Source: Allobosea sp. UNC402CLCol (GTDB lineage Bacteria; Pseudomonadota; Alphaproteobacteria; Rhizobiales; Beijerinckiaceae). From it: DNA of 64,000 nucleotides. Shown piece by piece: positions 26,422-35,380 of the stretch. The first letter of the stretch is position 1. Each line of letters starts with the position of its first letter. The notes under the pieces were generated by a model that did no database searches, was not told the DNA's origin, and was given only the letters and a program-made list of their open reading frames with translations. The DNA lies in contig NZ_JQJJ01000010.1 in assembly GCF_000745475.1 (NCBI RefSeq), positions 1-64,000 on the forward strand, written 5' to 3'. Both the position numbers and the translations under genes were made by a program.

Positions 26422-27264
26422 ATGGCGGAGACGATGAGCAGGCCGACGATGATGCCCGCATCGCAGCATGCGGCCGGCGCGTTCGACATCGGCTCGGCCC
26501 TGTCGGTTCGGCTCGCCTGTCGCAGCGGAGCTCTGAAGGGAACGACCTCGGGCCTGGCTCCCGGCTTCGTCCAGGGCAATCTCGCCATCCTGCCGGCCGA
26601 TCTCGCCGGCGATTTCCTGCGCTTCTGCCAGGCCAATCCGCGTCCTTGCCCCATCATCGGCGTGTCCGATGTCGGTAGCCCGCTGGTGCCGGTCCTCGGC
26701 CGGGATCTCGACATCCGCACCGATTTTCCGGGCTATCGCGTCTGGGAGAATGGCGAGCTCGTCGCCGAGACCGGCGATGTCGGCCAGTATTGGCGCGACG
26801 ACCTCGTCTCCTTCGTCATCGGCTGCTCGCTCTCCTTCGAGGAAGCCCTGCTCGACGAAGGCATCCCGCTGCGCCATGTCGAGCGCGGCCTGCGCGTGCC
26901 GATGTTCCGGACCAGCATCGACTGCGTTCCGGCCGGCCCCTTCAGTGGCCCGATGGTCGTTTCCATGCGCCCGCTCAAGGCGGCCCATGCGATCCGGGCG
27001 ATCCAGGTCACCTCGCGCTTCCCTGCCGTGCACGGCGCGCCGGTGCATATCGGCGACCCGGCCCTGATCGGCATCAGGGACGTCTCGCAGCCCGATTATG
27101 GCGACGCCGTCGAGGTGCTGCCCGGCGAGCTGCCGGTGTTCTGGGCCTGCGGCGTCACCCCGCAATCCGTCATCGCCAAAGTGAAGCCGCCCTTCGCGAT
27201 CACCCATGCGCCCGGCTGCATGCTGGTGACCGACCGGCGCAACACGGAGTTCGCCGTCATCTGA
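26422..27264 (+). CDS. DUF1445 protein, D-glutamate cyclase N-terminal-domain family
   Basis: A 280-residue protein of the YcsI/DUF1445 family (Pfam name D-glutamate cyclase, older name putative hydro-lyase). [17 protein letters not shown] at 42-58, [12 protein letters not shown] near 76-87 and [13 protein letters not shown] are hallmark stretches. In animals this domain is the N-terminal half of DGLUCY. The start at 26422 is preferred because GGGG lies upstream and the ATG at 26344 falls in a palindrome. It precedes the ABC importer by 71 nt on the same strand. Together with DUF4392 (23146) it should form a split D-glutamate cyclase. Confidence 0.83.
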   Translation: MAETMSRPTMMPASQHAAGAFDIGSALSVRLACRSGALKGTTSGLAPGFVQGNLAILPADLAGDFLRFCQANPRPCPIIGVSDVGSPLVPVLGRDLDIRTDFPGYRVWENGELVAETGDVGQYWRDDLVSFVIGCSLSFEEALLDEGIPLRHVERGLRVPMFRTSIDCVPAGPFSGPMVVSMRPLKAAHAIRAIQVTSRFPAVHGAPVHIGDPALIGIRDVSQPDYGDAVEVLPGELPVFWACGVTPQSVIAKVKPPFAITHAPGCMLVTDRRNTEFAVI

Positions 27265-27335
27265 TCTCCACCACCACCACCACCCTGCCGGCCGAAAAAG
27301 AGCCGCGCAGTCATCAAAAAAGAGGGGTTTAAGCC

Positions 27336-28592
27336 ATGAATCGTAGAGAATTGCTCCTGGCGGGCGTGTCCGCTGCCGCCGCCGGCTCGCTGGCCTATCC
27401 CGGCACGTCCCGGGCGCAGGCGCCCAAGGAAGTCACCATCGGCGTGATCTACCCGATGTCCGGGGCGAGCGCGCAGGTTGGCATCGACGCGCGCAACGCC
27501 TTCGAAACCGCGCTCGACATCATCAACAACGACCACCAGCTCGATCTCGTCGCCGCCAAGGGTGCTGGCCTTGCCGCGTTGGGCGGGGCCAAGATCCGCC
27601 TCGTCTTCGCCGATCACCAGGCCGATCCGCAGAAGGGCAGGGCCGAGGCCGAGCGCCTGATCACGCAGGAGAAGGTCTCGGCCATCATCGGCTGCTACCA
27701 GTCCTCCGTCTCCGCCACGGTCAGCGCCGTCACCGAGCGCTACGGCGTCCCCTTCCTGTGCGCCGACTCCTCCTCGCCGAGCCTGCAGCGCCGCAATATG
27801 AAGTTCTTCTTCCGTCCGGCCGCCCAGGACGAGATGTTCTCGGCCGCGATGTTCGACTTCTTCGACGCGCAGAAGAAGAAGGGCAAGAAGATCGACAGCG
27901 TCGGGCTGTTCTTCGAGGATACGATCTTCGGCGTCGATTCCTCGAACACGCAGCGCAAGCTCGCCAATGACCGCGGCTACAAGATCGCCGCCGACGTCAA
28001 ATACCGCACCAACTCGCCGTCCCTGACGGCCGAGGTGCAGCAGCTGAAGAGCGCCGACCCCGACGTTCTGATGCCCTCGACCTACACCACCGACGCGATG
28101 CTGCTGGTCAAGACGATGGCGGAGCTCGGCTTCAAGCCGAAGAACCTCGTCGCGCAGGCCAGCGGCTTCTCCGAGCAGGTCACCTACGATGCCGTCGGCG
28201 ACAAGCTGAAGGGCGCCATCACCCGGGCCAGCTTCTCGCTCGATCTCGCGGCGAAGCGCCCGTTCATCAAGACCGTCAACGACATGTTCAAGGCGCGCTC
28301 GACCCGCGACCTGAACGACAACACCTCGCGCCAGTTCATGGGGCTGCTGCTGCTGGCCGAGGCGATCAACCGCGCCGGCTCGCTCGAAGGCCCGAAGGTC
28401 CGCGACGCGCTCGCCGCCACCGACATTCCCGGCACGAGCACGATCATGCCCTGGGCGCGCGTGAAATACGGGCCGGACGGCCAGAACCCGGAGGCCAGCC
28501 CGGTTCTGCTGCAATATCTCGGCGACAAATTCGTCACCATCTTCCCGAGCGAGGTCGCGATCGCGGATGCGATCTGGCCGATGAACGGCTGA
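27336..28592 (+). CDS. Liv-type ABC transporter substrate-binding protein
   Basis: A 418-residue periplasmic binding protein of the Peripla_BP_6 (LivK) family. The N-terminus MNRRELLLAGVSAAAAGSLA carries twin arginines, with cleavage near SRAQA (about 28). The mature part begins EVTIGVIYPMSGASAQVG and keeps LVFADHQADPQKGRAEAERLI and IIGCYQSSVSATVSAVTERYGVPFLCADS. Ligands of the family include branched amino acids, amides and ureides, so the name gives no substrate. A ribosome site AGAGGGG precedes the start. It is the first gene of a five-gene importer set and sits next to DUF1445, so D-glutamate, a glutamyl compound or 5-oxoproline is a fair guess. Confidence 0.9.
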   Translation: MNRRELLLAGVSAAAAGSLAYPGTSRAQAPKEVTIGVIYPMSGASAQVGIDARNAFETALDIINNDHQLDLVAAKGAGLAALGGAKIRLVFADHQADPQKGRAEAERLITQEKVSAIIGCYQSSVSATVSAVTERYGVPFLCADSSSPSLQRRNMKFFFRPAAQDEMFSAAMFDFFDAQKKKGKKIDSVGLFFEDTIFGVDSSNTQRKLANDRGYKIAADVKYRTNSPSLTAEVQQLKSADPDVLMPSTYTTDAMLLVKTMAELGFKPKNLVAQASGFSEQVTYDAVGDKLKGAITRASFSLDLAAKRPFIKTVNDMFKARSTRDLNDNTSRQFMGLLLLAEAINRAGSLEGPKVRDALAATDIPGTSTIMPWARVKYGPDGQNPEASPVLLQYLGDKFVTIFPSEVAIADAIWPMNG

Positions 28593-28617
28593 CCCTCACT
28601 TCAGGAAGGAATCCGGC

Positions 28618-29496
28618 ATGACGACGCAAGCACTTCTCCAGGTGCTTGCGAGCGGCCTGCTCATGGGGCTGATCTACGCCCTGATCGCAGTCGGCCTCTC
28701 GCTCATCTTCGGCTTGATGGATGTGGTGAACTTCGCCCATGGCGAGTTCCTGATGACGGCGATGTATGTCGTCTTCGGGCTCTTCCTGTTCACCGCGCTC
28801 GATCCCGTGCTGTTCGCCCCTGTCGCCGCCGCGGTGCTCTTCTGCGTCGGCGCGCTGGCCTATCTCGGCATCGTCCGCTTCGCGATGCGGGCGAAGGCCA
28901 ATCAGGGCATGGTGCAGATCTTCGCGACCTTCGGCCTGGCGACGCTGCTGCAGGGCGCAGCCCAGTATTTCCTGACGCCCGACTATCGCAGCATCGGCAA
29001 CTCCTGGCTCGGCGGCAAGACGCTCGACCTCGGCGGCGTCTTCCTGCCCTGGCCGCAGATGTTCGGCGGGCTGGTCTCGATCGCGGCCTTCGGCGGGCTC
29101 TACCTGCTGATGTCGCGAACCGATTTCGGCAAGGCGCTGGAGGCGACGCGCGAGGACCAGGGCGCCGTCGCGCTGGTCGGCATCGACCGCAACCGCGTCT
29201 TTGCGCTGGGCTGGGGGCTGGGGGCCGCGCTCGTCGGCCTTGCCGGCGCGGTGCTCGCGATCTTCTATTACATCCACCCGCAGGTCGGCGCGACCTTCGG
29301 CCTGATCGCCTATGTCACCGTGGCGCTCGGCGGCTTCGGCAGCGTCTTCGGCGCGCTGGTCGCTGGCGTCATCGTCGGCCTGGTCGAGGCGCTCACCGCG
29401 GCGTTCCTGCCTCCCGCCATGAAATCCCTCGGCATCTTCGCGCTCTATCTCGGCGTCGTCTTCATCCGGCCAAGCGGCCTGTTCGGAAAGCTGTGA
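28618..29496 (+). CDS. LivH-like ABC transporter permease
   Basis: A 292-residue inner-membrane permease with about eight membrane segments. It opens with the conserved SGLLMGLIYALIAVGLSLIFGLMDVVNFAHGEF, typical of LivH. ALEATREDQGAVALVGIDRNRV is the cytoplasmic coupling loop. It pairs with the LivM-like protein at 29493, with which it overlaps by 4 nt. Confidence 0.92.
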   Translation: MTTQALLQVLASGLLMGLIYALIAVGLSLIFGLMDVVNFAHGEFLMTAMYVVFGLFLFTALDPVLFAPVAAAVLFCVGALAYLGIVRFAMRAKANQGMVQIFATFGLATLLQGAAQYFLTPDYRSIGNSWLGGKTLDLGGVFLPWPQMFGGLVSIAAFGGLYLLMSRTDFGKALEATREDQGAVALVGIDRNRVFALGWGLGAALVGLAGAVLAIFYYIHPQVGATFGLIAYVTVALGGFGSVFGALVAGVIVGLVEALTAAFLPPAMKSLGIFALYLGVVFIRPSGLFGKL

Positions 29497-30512
29497 CGAT
29501 GACGGACGAAGCCCTGAACCTTCCTCCGGCCTTCGGCATGCTGCCGCGGCGCCGCAACCAGCTCCTCGTCGCGGCCGCGGTGTTCGCGGCGATCGCGGTC
29601 TCTCCCTTCGCGATCAAGGACGTCTATCTCCAGAACGTGCTCGTGCTGACGCTGCTCTACGCTGCCGTCTCGCAGAGCTGGAACATCCTCGGCGGCTATT
29701 GCGGCCAGATCTCGCTCGGCCACGCGCTCTATTTCGGCATCGGGGCCTATGCCACCTCGGTGCTCTTCGTCACCTATGGCATCGTGCCCTGGGGCGGCAT
29801 GCTGGTCGGCGGCATCCTGTCGGCCGCCATCGCGCTGCTGCTCGGCTATCCCTGCTTCCGCCTGAAGGGGCATTACTTTTCGATCGCGACCATCGTCATC
29901 GCGGAGATCGGCCTGCTGCTGGTCCATAACTGGGACTTCGTCGGCGGCGCGCTCGGCATCCAGTGGCCGTTCGGCTCCGACAGCTGGGCGACACTCCAGT
30001 TCGCGCGCGACAAGGTGCCCTATATCCATCTCGCGCTCGCCTTGCTGGCGATCACCTGGTTCGTCACCTTCCTGATCGAAGGCTCGCGCTGGGGCTATTG
30101 GTGGCGCGCGGTCAAGGATAATCCGGAAGCCGCCGAGAGCCTCGGCGTCGAGATCTTCCACTCGAAGATGGCGGCGGCAGCGGTCTCGGCCTTCTTCACC
30201 GCAATCGGCGGCGCCTTCTATGCGAGTTTCCTGGCCTATATCGACCCGGAGAGCGTGATGAGCTTCCGTTTCTCGCTGCTCTTTGCCCTGCCGGCCGTGC
30301 TGGGCGGCATCGGCACGCTCTGGGGACCCGTCGTCGGCGCCGCGATCCTGATCCCGCTCACCGAGATCACCCGCTCCTATCTCGGCGGCTCCGGCTCCGG
30401 CATCGACCTGATCATCTATGGCGGCCTGATCATGCTCGTCGCGCTCGCCAAGCCCGAAGGCATCCTCAGCCTCTTCCAGGGCAAGAGGCAGAAGGCGGAG
30501 GGGCGCTCATGA
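29493..30512 (+). CDS. LivM-like ABC transporter permease
   Basis: A 339-residue permease with about ten membrane segments. The family signatures are SQSWNILGGYCGQISLGHALYFGIGAYA around residues 60-90 and the coupling loop WWRAVKDNPEAAESLGVEIFHSKM. The C-terminus is a charged tail (LFQGKRQKAEGRS). It overlaps the upstream permease and the downstream ATPase by 4 nt each, so subunit synthesis is coupled. Confidence 0.92.
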   Translation: MTMTDEALNLPPAFGMLPRRRNQLLVAAAVFAAIAVSPFAIKDVYLQNVLVLTLLYAAVSQSWNILGGYCGQISLGHALYFGIGAYATSVLFVTYGIVPWGGMLVGGILSAAIALLLGYPCFRLKGHYFSIATIVIAEIGLLLVHNWDFVGGALGIQWPFGSDSWATLQFARDKVPYIHLALALLAITWFVTFLIEGSRWGYWWRAVKDNPEAAESLGVEIFHSKMAAAAVSAFFTAIGGAFYASFLAYIDPESVMSFRFSLLFALPAVLGGIGTLWGPVVGAAILIPLTEITRSYLGGSGSGIDLIIYGGLIMLVALAKPEGILSLFQGKRQKAEGRS

Positions 30513-31243
30513 GCACGGACATCCTCCTCGACGTCCAGAATGTGACGCGGCGCTTCGGCGGTCTGGTCGCCAATTCCGACGTCTCGGTCGAGGTGCGCCG
30601 CGGCGAGATCCTCGGCCTGATCGGGCCCAACGGCGCCGGCAAGTCGACCCTGTTCAACCTCATCGCCGGAGCATTCCCGCCGAACGAGGGCAGCATCCGC
30701 TTCGAAGGGCAGGACATCGCCAGGCTGTCGGGGCCGGCGCGTTGCCGGCTCGGCATCGCCCGGACTTTCCAGGTGCCGCGCTCCTTCGACTCGATGAGCG
30801 TGCTCGACAACGTCATGGTCGGCGCCTTCGCGAAGGAGCCGGGCAGCGCGGCGGCACGCCGGGTCGCCTATGAGACGCTCGCTTTCTGCGGACTGCAGCA
30901 GCGCGCCCCGGCGCCGGCCGGCGAGCTGACGCCGCCTGAGAAGCGCAGGCTGGAGGTGGCGCGCGCGCTCGCCACCAAGCCCAAGCTCCTGCTGCTCGAC
31001 GAGGTGATGACCGGCCTCACGCCGAGCGAGGCCCGGCTCGGGGTCGAGCTGGTGCGCAAGGTGCGCGACCAGGGCGTCACCGTCGTCATGGTCGAGCACG
31101 TCATGGAAATCGTGATGCCGCTGGTCGACCGCGCCGTTGTGCTCAACCTCGGCAAGGTGCTGGCCGAAGGCAAGCCGCGGGATGTGGTGCGCGACGACGC
31201 CGTCATCACCGCCTATCTGGGGGAGAGACATCGTGCTGCTTGA
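30509..31243 (+). CDS. LivG-like ABC transporter ATPase
   Basis: A 244-residue ATPase. Walker A GPNGAGKST is at 39-47, the Q-loop TFQVPRSF near 87-93, Walker B LLLLDEV near 160-166 and the switch histidine in VEHVMEI. The signature position, usually LSGGQ, reads LTPPEKRRLEVARAL from residue 140, a divergent form of the LivG/UrtD type; ATP hydrolysis may depend on the paired ATPase. It overlaps the LivF-like gene by 11 nt. Confidence 0.9.
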   Translation: MSTDILLDVQNVTRRFGGLVANSDVSVEVRRGEILGLIGPNGAGKSTLFNLIAGAFPPNEGSIRFEGQDIARLSGPARCRLGIARTFQVPRSFDSMSVLDNVMVGAFAKEPGSAAARRVAYETLAFCGLQQRAPAPAGELTPPEKRRLEVARALATKPKLLLLDEVMTGLTPSEARLGVELVRKVRDQGVTVVMVEHVMEIVMPLVDRAVVLNLGKVLAEGKPRDVVRDDAVITAYLGERHRAA

Positions 31244-31940
31244 AGTCTCCTCCCTGACCACGGCCTATGACGGGCTGATCGCGATCTCCGACATCTCGGT
31301 GACGGTGGCTGAAGGCGAGATCGTCGTCGTGGCGGGCGCCAACGGGGCCGGCAAATCGACCCTGCTGAAGACCATCTCCGGCATGGAGAAGGCCCGCTCC
31401 GGCACGGTCTCCTTCGCCGGCGAAACGATCAGCGGGCTGCCCGGCCACGAGATCACCAAGCGCGGCGTCGCCTATGTTCCCGAGAACAAGCGACTGTTCC
31501 CGCGACTCTCGGTCTCCGACAATCTCCGGCTCGGCAGCTACCTGCACCGGGCCAAGGCCGATCGCGAGCAGCCGCTGGAGCAGGTCTTCGCCCTGTTCCC
31601 GCGGCTGAAGGAGCGCCTGCCGCAACGCGCCGCGACCCTGTCGGGCGGCGAGCAGCAGATGCTCGCCATCGGCCGGGCGCTGATGACGCGCCCGCGCATC
31701 CTGATGCTCGACGAGCCGTCGCAGGGCATCATGCCCAAGCTGGTCGACGAGATCTTCGCGGCGGTCGAGACCATCCGCAAGGCCGGCGTGACCGTGCTCC
31801 TGGTCGAGCAGCGCCTGGCCGAGAGCCTGGAGATCGCCGATCGTGCCTATGTGCTGCAGACCGGCAGGGTGATCCTCTCCGGCACGGCCGCCGAGGTGCG
31901 CGACAACCCGGATATCCGGCGCGCCTATCTCGGCATGTGA
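31233..31940 (+). CDS. LivF-like ABC transporter ATPase
   Basis: A 235-residue ATPase starting at GTG (31233) with GGGGGAGA seven bases upstream; the frame is open further left but overlaps the previous gene without family resemblance. Walker A GANGAGKST is at 35-43, the signature LSGGEQQ at 136-142 and Walker B ILMLDEPS at 156-163, all canonical. It is the last gene of the importer and is followed by a strong hairpin at 31946-31974. Confidence 0.91.
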   Translation: MLLEVSSLTTAYDGLIAISDISVTVAEGEIVVVAGANGAGKSTLLKTISGMEKARSGTVSFAGETISGLPGHEITKRGVAYVPENKRLFPRLSVSDNLRLGSYLHRAKADREQPLEQVFALFPRLKERLPQRAATLSGGEQQMLAIGRALMTRPRILMLDEPSQGIMPKLVDEIFAAVETIRKAGVTVLLVEQRLAESLEIADRAYVLQTGRVILSGTAAEVRDNPDIRRAYLGM

Positions 31941-31945
31941 CGCAA

Positions 31946-31974
31946 AGGAGGGCGCCGCAAGGCGGCGCCCTCCT
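31946..31974 (+). terminator. Strong hairpin after the Liv-type importer
   Basis: AGGAGGGCGCCGC and GCGGCGCCCTCCT form a perfect 13-bp stem with a three-base loop; CGGTTTC follows. It lies 5 bases past the LivF-like stop and 34 bp before pxpA. It should end or reduce transcription between the importer and the 5-oxoprolinase genes, or protect the importer mRNA 3' end. Confidence 0.7.
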
Positions 31975-32007
31975 CGGTTTCGGCAATTCAACCAAGCGGG
32001 GTGCGCC

Positions 32008-32766
32008 ATGCTGTCCGTCGATCTCAATTCCGATCTGGGCGAGGGCTTCGGGGCCTATAGCTGCGGCGACGACGAGGCCATGCTGGGCATCGTCACCTCG
32101 GCGAATGTCGCCTGCGGCCTGCATGCGGGCGATCCGGAGATCATGGCGAAGGCGTTCACGGTGGCGCGCGAGCGCGGCGTGGCGATCGGCGCGCATCCCG
32201 GCTTTCCCGATCTCTGGGGTTTTGGGCGCCGGCGCATCCCGTTCTCGACCGGCGAGATCGAGCGCCTCGTCGCCTATCAACTCGGCGCGGCGCAGGCGCT
32301 GGCGGCCTATGCTGGCCACCGCATCAGCTATGTGAAGCCGCATGGGGCGCTCGGCAACATCGCCTGCGAGGAGCGCCCGGTCGCCGATGCGATCGCGCGA
32401 GCGGTGAAGGCGGTCGATCCCAGCCTCGCCCTGCTGGCGACGGCGCTGACCGCGCAGGTCGCGGCCGGCGAGGCGGCAGGGCTGACGACCTATCAGGAGA
32501 TCTTCGCCGATCGCGGCTATACCGATGAAGGGTTGCTGATCGCGCGGAGCAAGCCCGGCGCGATGATCACCGATCATGAGGAGGCCGCTGCCCGCGTCAT
32601 CGAGATGGTCACCGAAGGCGTCATCGTCACGGCGACGGGCAAGCGCCTGCCGACGCCGGTCAGGTCGATCTGCGTGCATGGCGATTCCAGCCATGCAGTC
32701 ACGATGGCCCGCCATGTGCGCAAGGCGCTGGAACGGGCCGGCATCACGCTCGCGGCCTTCGCATGA
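32008..32766 (+). CDS. pxpA: 5-oxoprolinase subunit PxpA (LamB/YcsF family)
   Basis: A 252-residue protein of the LamB/YcsF family, one of three subunits of the prokaryotic ATP-dependent 5-oxoprolinase, which opens 5-oxoproline to glutamate. It starts with LNSDLGEGFG (6-15) and holds ANVACGLHAGDP (32-43) and GAHPGFPDL (61-69), the polar active-site strands of the family, and SYVKPHGALGN near 110. It overlaps pxpB by 4 nt. The length is the family norm. Confidence 0.93.
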   Translation: MLSVDLNSDLGEGFGAYSCGDDEAMLGIVTSANVACGLHAGDPEIMAKAFTVARERGVAIGAHPGFPDLWGFGRRRIPFSTGEIERLVAYQLGAAQALAAYAGHRISYVKPHGALGNIACEERPVADAIARAVKAVDPSLALLATALTAQVAAGEAAGLTTYQEIFADRGYTDEGLLIARSKPGAMITDHEEAAARVIEMVTEGVIVTATGKRLPTPVRSICVHGDSSHAVTMARHVRKALERAGITLAAFA

Positions 32767-33494
32767 GCGCTTCGGACGCCATGCCGCGCTTTCTCGATGC
32801 GGGGGAAGCCGCGCTGGTCGTCGAGTTCGGCAGCGGCGTCGACCCGGCAGTCAGCGACCGCGTGCTCGCGCTCGACGCCGCGCTCGCGGAGGCGGCGCCC
32901 ACGGGCCTGCGCGAGCTGGTGCCGACCTATCGCTCGCTGATGATCCATTACGACCCGTTGCAGATCACCCGCGACGCGCTGGTCGGGATGGTCGAGGAGC
33001 GGCTGTCGGCTCCCAAGACACGCGCGCGCAAGGCCGTGCTGTGGACGGTGCCCTGCTGCTACGAGGCGCCGCATGGCGAGGATCTCGCCGAAATGGCGGA
33101 GATCATGGGCATGCCGGCCGAGAAAGCGGCGCAGATCCATGCGGGCGCCACCTATCGCGCCTATATGTACGGCTTCGCGCCGGGCTTCACCTATCTGGGC
33201 GGTCTGCCCGACGAGATCGCGATCTCGCGGCGGACGAAGCCGCGCCCGCCGCATGACAGCAAGGTCGTGCTCGTCGGCGGCGGGCTTAGCGCCATTGCCA
33301 CCTTCTCGATGCCGACCGGCTGGTACGTGGTCGGGCGTACGCCGGAACGCCTCTATGCGCCCGAGCGCGCCAGCGCCTTCCTGATGGAGCCCGGCGACGA
33401 CATCCGCTTCGAGCCCATCGATGCCGCCACCTTCGCCGCGCTCGACCGGCGCGTCGAGGCCGGCGAGGTGGTGGCCCGGAGGCAGGGGCAATGA
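32763..33494 (+). CDS. pxpB: 5-oxoprolinase subunit PxpB (KipI family)
   Basis: A 243-residue protein with the cyclophilin-like KipI/AHS1 fold. The signature GFAPGFTYLGG lies at 137-147, followed by RTKPRPP and the FSMPTGWYVVGRTP strand. PxpB binds PxpC to form the ATP-using part of 5-oxoprolinase. In Bacillus the same pair is known as the KipI/KipA kinase-inhibitor system, but beside pxpA the metabolic role is much more likely. It overlaps both neighbours by 4 nt. Confidence 0.92.
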   Translation: MSASDAMPRFLDAGEAALVVEFGSGVDPAVSDRVLALDAALAEAAPTGLRELVPTYRSLMIHYDPLQITRDALVGMVEERLSAPKTRARKAVLWTVPCCYEAPHGEDLAEMAEIMGMPAEKAAQIHAGATYRAYMYGFAPGFTYLGGLPDEIAISRRTKPRPPHDSKVVLVGGGLSAIATFSMPTGWYVVGRTPERLYAPERASAFLMEPGDDIRFEPIDAATFAALDRRVEAGEVVARRQGQ

Positions 33495-34516
33495 CCGGGA
33501 CGCTCAGCATCCTCTCGGCAGGCCCGGGCTCCACCGTGCAGGATGGCGGCCGGCACGGCTATCTGCGCTATGGCGTGACCGGGGCGGGGCCGATGGATCC
33601 GCTCGCCCATGCGGTCGCGAACCGGGCGCTGGGCAATCCGGCCGGCGCGGCCGCCATCGAAGTCTCGCTGGGTGGCATCGAGATCACGGCCGAGGAGGCG
33701 CCGCTGACCGTCGCGGTCGCGGGCGGCGCCTTTTCCGCGACGCTGGACGGGCAGGCCCTGCCGCCGGCCGTGGTTGTGCGTCTCGAGCCTGGAGTCCAGC
33801 TGAGGCTCAGGGCCGGGGCGGCCGGGTGCTGGTGCTATCTCGCGGTTGCCGGCGGGCTCGACCTGCCGCTCGTGCTGGGCTCGGCCTCGACCCATACGCG
33901 CACAGGCATCGGCGGCCTCGAAGGGCGCGCGCTTGCGGCCGGCGACAGGCTCGCGACCGGCACGCCGGCCAGGGTGTCGGTCGCGGCGGGGGCGATCCAG
34001 GCGCCGCTGCTGGAGCGCCCGGCCGAGACGATCCGCGTCATCCTCGGGCCGCAGGACGATTTCTTCGCCCCCGACCAGATCGCCTCCTTCCTGGCGGGGC
34101 CCTGGACGGTTTCGGCGCGCGGCGACCGCATGGCCTGCTTCCTCGAGGGGCCGAAGCTGACCCATCTGCGCGGCTACAACATCACCTCGGACGGCATCGC
34201 CATGGGCGCGATTCAGGTGCCCGGCGAAGGACAGCCCATCATCCTGATGGCGGACCGGCAGTCGACCGGCGGCTACCCCAAGATCGCGACCATCATCGGC
34301 CCCGATCTCGGTCGCCTGGCGCAGGCCCGGCCGGGCAGCACCCTGTGCTTCCGCAGCGTGTCGCATGCCGAGGCCGTCGCCGCGCGGGCGGAGGAGCAGG
34401 CGTTCCTGGCGGGCGCGATTCCGGTCGAGCCGCTGATCCGCACCCGTTTCACTTCCGAGTTCCTGCTCGGACTCAATCTCGTCGACGGCTATGTCGACGC
34501 CCATGCGCAGGCATGA
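33491..34516 (+). CDS. pxpC: 5-oxoprolinase subunit PxpC (KipA/AHS2 family)
   Basis: A 341-residue biotin-dependent-carboxylase-like (AHS2) protein. It begins with the hallmark GPGSTVQDGGRHGYLRYGV (11-29) and GAGPMD, and later has QDDFF, ILMADRQSTGGYPKIATII and the LRFRSVSHAEA-type end. With PxpB it completes the 5-oxoprolinase complex in the cytoplasm. It is followed by an SDR gene 28 nt downstream on the same strand, so that gene is probably in the same operon. Confidence 0.92.
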   Translation: MTGTLSILSAGPGSTVQDGGRHGYLRYGVTGAGPMDPLAHAVANRALGNPAGAAAIEVSLGGIEITAEEAPLTVAVAGGAFSATLDGQALPPAVVVRLEPGVQLRLRAGAAGCWCYLAVAGGLDLPLVLGSASTHTRTGIGGLEGRALAAGDRLATGTPARVSVAAGAIQAPLLERPAETIRVILGPQDDFFAPDQIASFLAGPWTVSARGDRMACFLEGPKLTHLRGYNITSDGIAMGAIQVPGEGQPIILMADRQSTGGYPKIATIIGPDLGRLAQARPGSTLCFRSVSHAEAVAARAEEQAFLAGAIPVEPLIRTRFTSEFLLGLNLVDGYVDAHAQA

Positions 34517-34544
34517 CCTGACGCGGCATCATCGGGAGTTTCGG

Positions 34545-35330
34545 ATGGATTTCGGCATATCGGGAAAGACGGCGTTGGTGCTCGGCGCCGGCGGCGGACT
34601 GGGCGGCGCGATCAGCCTTGCGCTGGCCCGCGAGGGCGTGAAGGTCGCGCTCGCCGACATCGACGCCGCGGCGCTGGAGCGGGCGGCGGATGCGATCGAA
34701 GCCGTGGGCGGCACCGCCGAGGCCCTGCTCTGGGATCTCGGGGATCTTTCCGTCATCGACGCCAATGTCTCGCGCATCGAGCAGGCGCTCGGCCCGGTCG
34801 ACATCCTGGTCAACAATACGGGCGGACCGCCGCCGACCCCGGCCTCCGGCCAGCCGAGCGAGCTCTGGGCGAAGCATTTCCAGTCCATGGTGCTGTCGGT
34901 GATCGCGCTGACCGATCGGGTCCTGCCCGGCATGCGCGCACGTCAATGGGGCCGCATCGTCACCTCGACCTCGTCCGGCGTGGTCGCGCCGATCCCCAAT
35001 CTCGGCGTCTCCAACGCGCTCAGGCTCTCGCTGGTCGGCTGGTCGAAGACGCTGGCGCGCGAGGTCGGCCGCGACGGCATCACCAGCAACATCATCCTGC
35101 CCGGCCGGATCGCCACGGACCGCATCCGTTTCCTCGACGAGGCCAAGGCCAAGCGCGAGAACCGCAGCGTCGAGGAGGTCTCGGCGGAGAGCACCGGCTC
35201 GATCCCGCTCGGCCGCTACGGCCGGCCCGAGGAATATGCCGATACCGTCGCCTTCCTGGCGTCAGAGCGGGCCTCCTACCTCACCGGCAGCGTGATCCGC
35301 GTCGATGGCGGCCTGATCGCCAGCATCTGA
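34545..35330 (+). CDS. SDR-family oxidoreductase with altered active site
   Basis: A 261-residue short-chain dehydrogenase/reductase. The dinucleotide loop GAGGGLGG (12-19 region), the NNTGG motif near 88 and the PGRIATDRI exit segment are typical. The catalytic YxxxK is missing: the segment aligned to it reads VSNALRLSLVGW, with serine and arginine in place of tyrosine and lysine. I recall a subgroup of SDRs with this SN..R pattern, so it may be natural rather than damage. The start at 34545 has GGGAG upstream. Substrate unknown; it lies in the pxp operon. Confidence 0.85.
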   Translation: MDFGISGKTALVLGAGGGLGGAISLALAREGVKVALADIDAAALERAADAIEAVGGTAEALLWDLGDLSVIDANVSRIEQALGPVDILVNNTGGPPPTPASGQPSELWAKHFQSMVLSVIALTDRVLPGMRARQWGRIVTSTSSGVVAPIPNLGVSNALRLSLVGWSKTLAREVGRDGITSNIILPGRIATDRIRFLDEAKAKRENRSVEEVSAESTGSIPLGRYGRPEEYADTVAFLASERASYLTGSVIRVDGGLIASI

Positions 35331-35380
35331 TCACCCTTCACCCTTCATCCCATCGCAAAGCAACGAGCGAGTACGACCCC

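Noticed and set aside
27268..27284. Short CCA trinucleotide run before the importer
   Set aside because: About five repeat units in non-coding sequence; too short to call a functional repeat.
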